Shown one piece after another: positions 60,501-64,000 of a DNA stretch of 64,000 bases. Source of the DNA: Cloeon dipterum (Eukaryota > Arthropoda > Insecta > Ephemeroptera > Baetidae). Numbering within the stretch: position 1 is the stretch's first letter; each line of letters starts with the position of its first letter. The translations under genes were made by a program, and so were the position numbers. Location of the stretch: contig NC_088788.1 in the NCBI RefSeq assembly GCF_949628265.1, forward strand, positions 32,846,335 to 32,910,334. The letters run 5' to 3'. The notes beneath the pieces are model-generated. The model was not told the DNA's origin and did not search any database. It saw nothing but the letters and a program-made list of their open reading frames with translations.

Positions 60501-61298
60501 AACTTTAAAAAATGAAGTGAGTGCCAATATTTACCTGATACTTTTCGATTTTTTCGACTTTTTGACCGGCAGCTGGCGTGGCTGGCATAATTGGTGTTTT
60601 TGTTTATAATCAAACAGAGAATAGTCTCATAACTAATGCTTGAATAGAAATTCACACTACACAAAAATTCACCGCCAGTAAAATCAGGATATAGATTTTT
60701 TATTTTTCACTTCTGATTTTCCAGATGTAACTAATAATTATTTTGTGACTACCACAGTATAGCAACCACATCAGAGTAACCGTGGAAACATTGCTTTTGA
60801 AATATTACGCATCACAAAATATCTAATGCAAATTTAAAAATTGCGTGGAATCGCGGAAAAAGAAATGCGATGTAGTGTGGAGTTTCCAGGCAAATGCAGG
60901 ATTTTTCAAAGTCCATAGATATACGGTGATATATTATGTGAGAGGGCACAAAAAATATTTAATGCTGAGATAAAGTTAAAAACAAAATAGCTCGATCCGT
61001 CAATATTCCGCACAGGTCCTATTACTGGATATTGTTTGAATTTACATTTAAAATTCAGGGATTTTTGTACAGTTTAATCATTTTCATCTAACCCTTTATT
61101 GAACGAGTTTGAAACTGATTTTAATCAATATTTTGTTCGTCTTTTTCGACAGGTCGCGGTTACAGCGGGATCAACGAGGAGATCATGTATGTGAGCATCG
61201 GCATGGCAATCACGATCGCCATCCTCATCAGCCTGGCGCTGTGCTACATCGCACGCGAGAAGTGCAGGAAAAAGCGCGAGTTCTTCGTCACCGCATGA
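54578..61298 (+). CDS. 68-aa single-pass membrane micropeptide, two coding exons
   Basis: Exon 54521-54638 (ATG at 54578, acceptor CAGCAG before 54521) and exon 61153-61298 join with a phase-1 intron. The product starts MPVGGRMGGKGVGVYSSNAN, a glycine-rich N-terminus without a signal peptide. A polar GYSGINEE segment follows, then a hydrophobic helix at about residues 32-53 (YVSIGMAITIAILISLALCY) and a basic tail AREKCRKKREFFVTA. Codons in the second exon are strongly GC-ending, unlike the surroundings. The positive tail predicts that the C-terminus faces the cytosol. I do not recognise the family; short one-pass regulators such as the stannin/hemotin type are similar only in build. AATAAA near 61669 is a plausible polyadenylation signal. 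Too short to be caught by usual length cut-offs, but the splice match and bias are good. Confidence 0.72.
54639..61152 (+). other. Large intron of the micropeptide gene
   Basis: 6.5 kb. GC-richer patches occur at about 56000-56200, 58560-58790 and 59550-59920. The 58.6-kb patch is open in several frames on both strands, none convincing. No repeats shared with other parts of the window were seen. Confidence 0.55.
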
Positions 61299-62995
61299 TC
61301 CGCGCGGATTTCGGCCATTTGATGTGTGGGACGTTGAATAAGAAGTGACAGAACTTTTTGAGTAATGTGTTTGCGGCGAAAAAGGCCGAATGGCGCGGCG
61401 ATGACGATATTTAAATTGTAAAAACGGGTGTGTTCTCTTTTAGTCCCTTACTACCCTTCCTCTACTCTTTGAAAAAGTGTTACCCGCAGTATAATTAATA
61501 TTTATGTCTCGGAATTGTGTTGCATATATATAGTACACGGTATAGCTGTTGAAATTCTGAAGTTTAAGAATGGATCAAAACAAATGAAGACTGCAGCATG
61601 ATAGTTACTTTAGAAGCTATGCAAATATCACTTTCAAAATGTGTTCACCATTTAACCTTTATTTGTATAATAAATGGCAGATTTAGCTGTTTTATCTGTT
61701 CAAATTGTTTCCAGGTCATTCTTTATTGGCACTGTTTAAAATTATTGGGTAATTTCCAATTCATGTACCAATAATTGCACTGTATTTGAAATAAAACAAA
61801 AAGCAGGGTCGAAATAGAGAGCTATATAAATAGCAAAACTATACATTATGTATTTGTCCTTTTCTTGTTTCCAACCCTAAAATTTTGATTCTAGAACCTA
61901 TCGTTTCAAGTTTCAGAGCTTCAAATCAATCAAAAAGTTTCAGAAAATTTCAAATAAATAAGCTTGCTACTGACGATATAACTTGAAATGGGAAAATGAG
62001 CAATAATTTTAGTTTTTTCTTGTCGAATATTATTTTTTATCGCATTGTTTTTAAATGTAGTTAATTGTTTAAGATTTTAAAATTCACTGCAATATCATTT
62101 TAATAATTATGGAAATTGGGAAAGTTGCCATTGCAACGTAAATTTTTATATCATATAAAACCGAATAAAAAAAATCAAAGTCTTTTTATATTTGCCTGAT
62201 AATTCTAGATTATTCTCAAATTCTTATCAAGTGATCCTGCGCAAAGTAAATATTACGATGGAGTGTCTGCGGTATTATGCACTTTAATCATACATTTGTG
62301 TATTTAAGTGGAATTTTCTGTTCCAGTAAAAGCAAAAATAAGAGAGAATAAAACTTCACACGTAGTGTACAAATATATGAGGATTCATTGATTTGAATTT
62401 AATTAAAGAATTAGACTAAAGCGAGTAGGAATAATTAAAAAGATAATTAATTATTAATTATGACGATTGAAGCATCTCAGCGCACGCAGAACGCAGGCTA
62501 TATCTTTAAATGTGCCTTGATAAAAAACAAAAGACAGTGCTCAGATAGGCTGGGATTAACGAGAGCATTTTAAATAATTAAAAACTAATACATCATAAAC
62601 AAACATAAATGTTTTAAATGTTTAAGAAACACACAGAAAATGATTCTTCTTGCAATAAAAAATGGTTTTTTGTTAGAAATTTATTGCGTGATAAGCACAA
62701 CATAGTTAAGTATTTCCAAACGCTGCGACTCCTTTTGTTACACCCCAGCAGTGTGAGGCAATAAGCAATGCCCAGCTGAGAGAGTATAACAATGCGAAAA
62801 GGATAATCGGGACAATTCTGCGAAACTCTGGCCTCTGAAATACAGAAAATCGGACACAAGAAGAAAAGACATGAACAATCATGTGTATTAGGGGATTTAG
62901 CTAAGGTTTTTTCATTGAATTCGCGTGTGATCAAGGTCGATTGCGGAAGAACAACGTGTTTTGCGAGCCGAAAGTGACCCTTTGTCTCCGAAACA
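61299..62995. other. 3' UTR of the micropeptide gene and spacer to MTF-1
   Basis: AT-rich sequence. AATAAA near 61669 probably ends the micropeptide transcript about 370 nt after its stop. The rest, including the MTF-1 upstream region, shows no clear core promoter. Confidence 0.5.
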
Positions 62996-63954
62996 ATGTC
63001 TGTGCGAACTGCAGATGAATCGTTGACCGAGCTGATCACCTCTCAAGACCTTCAGGACCTGCAGAGCTGCTTCGAGGAGAGCAGCCTCAACTTTGAGCGT
63101 GTGTTCGAGCAGCTGCCACCCGTGAACACTGACAAGGACTCGTCCCCAGGGTGAGTCTTCTTTTGCCACTTGACTTGCCTCTTTTTACCCTCCGAGGGTC
63201 GGCAGATTCGAGCGGACTGACAGCTTGAATTTGGATGAAATCCATATGCGAATCCAGTCGCAGGAGCTGTCCGAGGAACCTTCACATGCCACAATCACCA
63301 TCGAGACCACCGACCCAGACACTAAGGAGAGTGATATCAAAAGATTCCTCTGCACATATGAAGGCTGTGACCGAACATACAGCACCGCCGGCAACCTCAG
63401 GACCCACATGAAAAGGCATTTAGGTGTGTGTGTGTGTGTGTGTGTGTGTTTCCTGATCAAAAAGGGATCAATTTAAAAGTTGTTTATTGATGGTTTGGTT
63501 TTCTGAAATGCATATACATACAAATAATGTTGTGGCTGTCCAATAAGATTTGAAATAATTTATGAGTTTGGCATCTTTCTACTTTGTCCTGCAGGTGAAT
63601 ATCGATTTGTTTGCTCAGAGCCGAACTGCGGGAAAGCATTTTTGACTTCCTACAGTTTAAGAATTCACATCAGAGTGCACACAAAAGTGAAACCGTTTGA
63701 GTGCAAGTTTGCCGACTGTGAAAAGGCTTTCAACACCCTCTACAGGTGAGCTTGATAAGAGACTTTGACAATTTGGAGTGTTGTATAGAGCGGAAGCTAT
63801 AAAAACTGGCCATTCCCAACAGACTGCGCGCACACCAGCGACTCCACAATGGCAATACCTTCAACTGCAAGCAAAAGGGCTGCTTGAAATACTTCACGAC
63901 CTACAGCGACCTCAAGAAACATGTCCGAACCCACACCAAAGAAAAGCCTTTCAA
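62996..63954 (+). CDS. MTF1: MTF-1, metal-responsive transcription factor, 5' part (zinc fingers 1-4)
   Basis: MTF-1 is a nuclear zinc-sensing C2H2 factor that binds metal response elements and activates metallothionein and transporter genes. Exons 62996-63150, 63206-63423, 63595-63745 and 63823 to about 63954 encode an acidic N-terminus of about 85 residues and then fingers with the MTF-1 signatures: [59 protein letters not shown] and [18 protein letters not shown]. The GEY in the first linker and the closely spaced linkers are conserved. The gene continues past the right edge: fingers 5-6 and the activation domains are missing. Exon 2 may start at 63206 or nine bases earlier at 63197, both in frame. 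The donor after exon 2 is the first GT of a (GT)13 run. The last donor (AA|GTTTGC at 63955) is weak but is supported by loss of similarity after it. Confidence 0.93.
63424..63449 (+). repeat. (GT)13 microsatellite forming the 5' splice site of MTF-1 exon 2
   Basis: Thirteen GT units start exactly at the exon 2 boundary (TTAG|GTGTGT), so the repeat itself provides the donor. Length changes would not alter the first GT but could alter U1 pairing or offer shifted donors. Confidence 0.8.
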
Positions 63955-64000
63955 GTTTGCCAACATTGCTCTTTTTTGAGGGTGAAATTTTAAAATCTCT

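Noticed and set aside
1-64000. CRISPR array, operon, prophage or bacterial-type features
   Set aside because: Spliced genes and a eukaryotic tRNA show nuclear animal DNA; no regularly spaced repeats were seen.

Overview
The window is 64 kb of AT-rich animal nuclear DNA with GC-rich exons, GT-AG introns from about 50 nt to several kb, and intact single-copy bilaterian genes. The proteins (TCF25/NULP1, MTF-1, a Ly6/uPAR protein, a BTB-BACK protein) and the many short introns fit an arthropod, most likely an insect. I cannot name the species. Most of the window is intron or intergenic sequence; real exons stand out by high GC at third codon positions.

Layout. (1) 1-5600: no gene recognised. (2) 5601-9966, plus strand: complete seven-exon TCF25 homologue (661 aa). 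(3) 10923-10995: tRNA-Lys(CTT). (4) 15224-25720, minus strand: a small unrecognised type I membrane protein built from three coding exons (signal peptide, Gln/Pro-rich ectodomain with RGD, transmembrane exon). Its stop TAG is followed at once by a GC hairpin and by a 53-codon open, proline-rich extension in the same frame. A GC-rich 5' UTR exon at about 46.6-46.9 kb may belong to it. (5) 29820-31887, minus strand: a compact BTB-BACK gene of six exons, lying inside the proposed long first intron of gene 4; one of its introns is mostly filled by a MITE. (6) 48270-48990, plus strand: complete GPI-type Ly6/uPAR protein. (7) 54578-61298, plus strand: a two-exon gene for a 68-aa single-pass membrane micropeptide, probably with a 5' UTR exon in a GC island ending at 52506. 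(8) 62996 to the right edge, plus strand: the first four exons of MTF-1 with zinc fingers 1-4; the gene runs off the window.

Mobile DNA is old and fragmentary: two copies of one MITE family (15.9 and 31.2 kb), two copies of an about 490-bp repeat (24.3 and 42.2 kb), an about 1.3-kb element with direct terminal repeats and a tRNA-Trp-like primer-binding site (39.2-40.5 kb), and a foldback element in a TCF25 intron.

The genes do not form a pathway; they are neighbours only. The most unusual signal is the candidate stop-codon readthrough in gene 4. The membrane micropeptide and the MITE carrying a CTCF-like motif come next.
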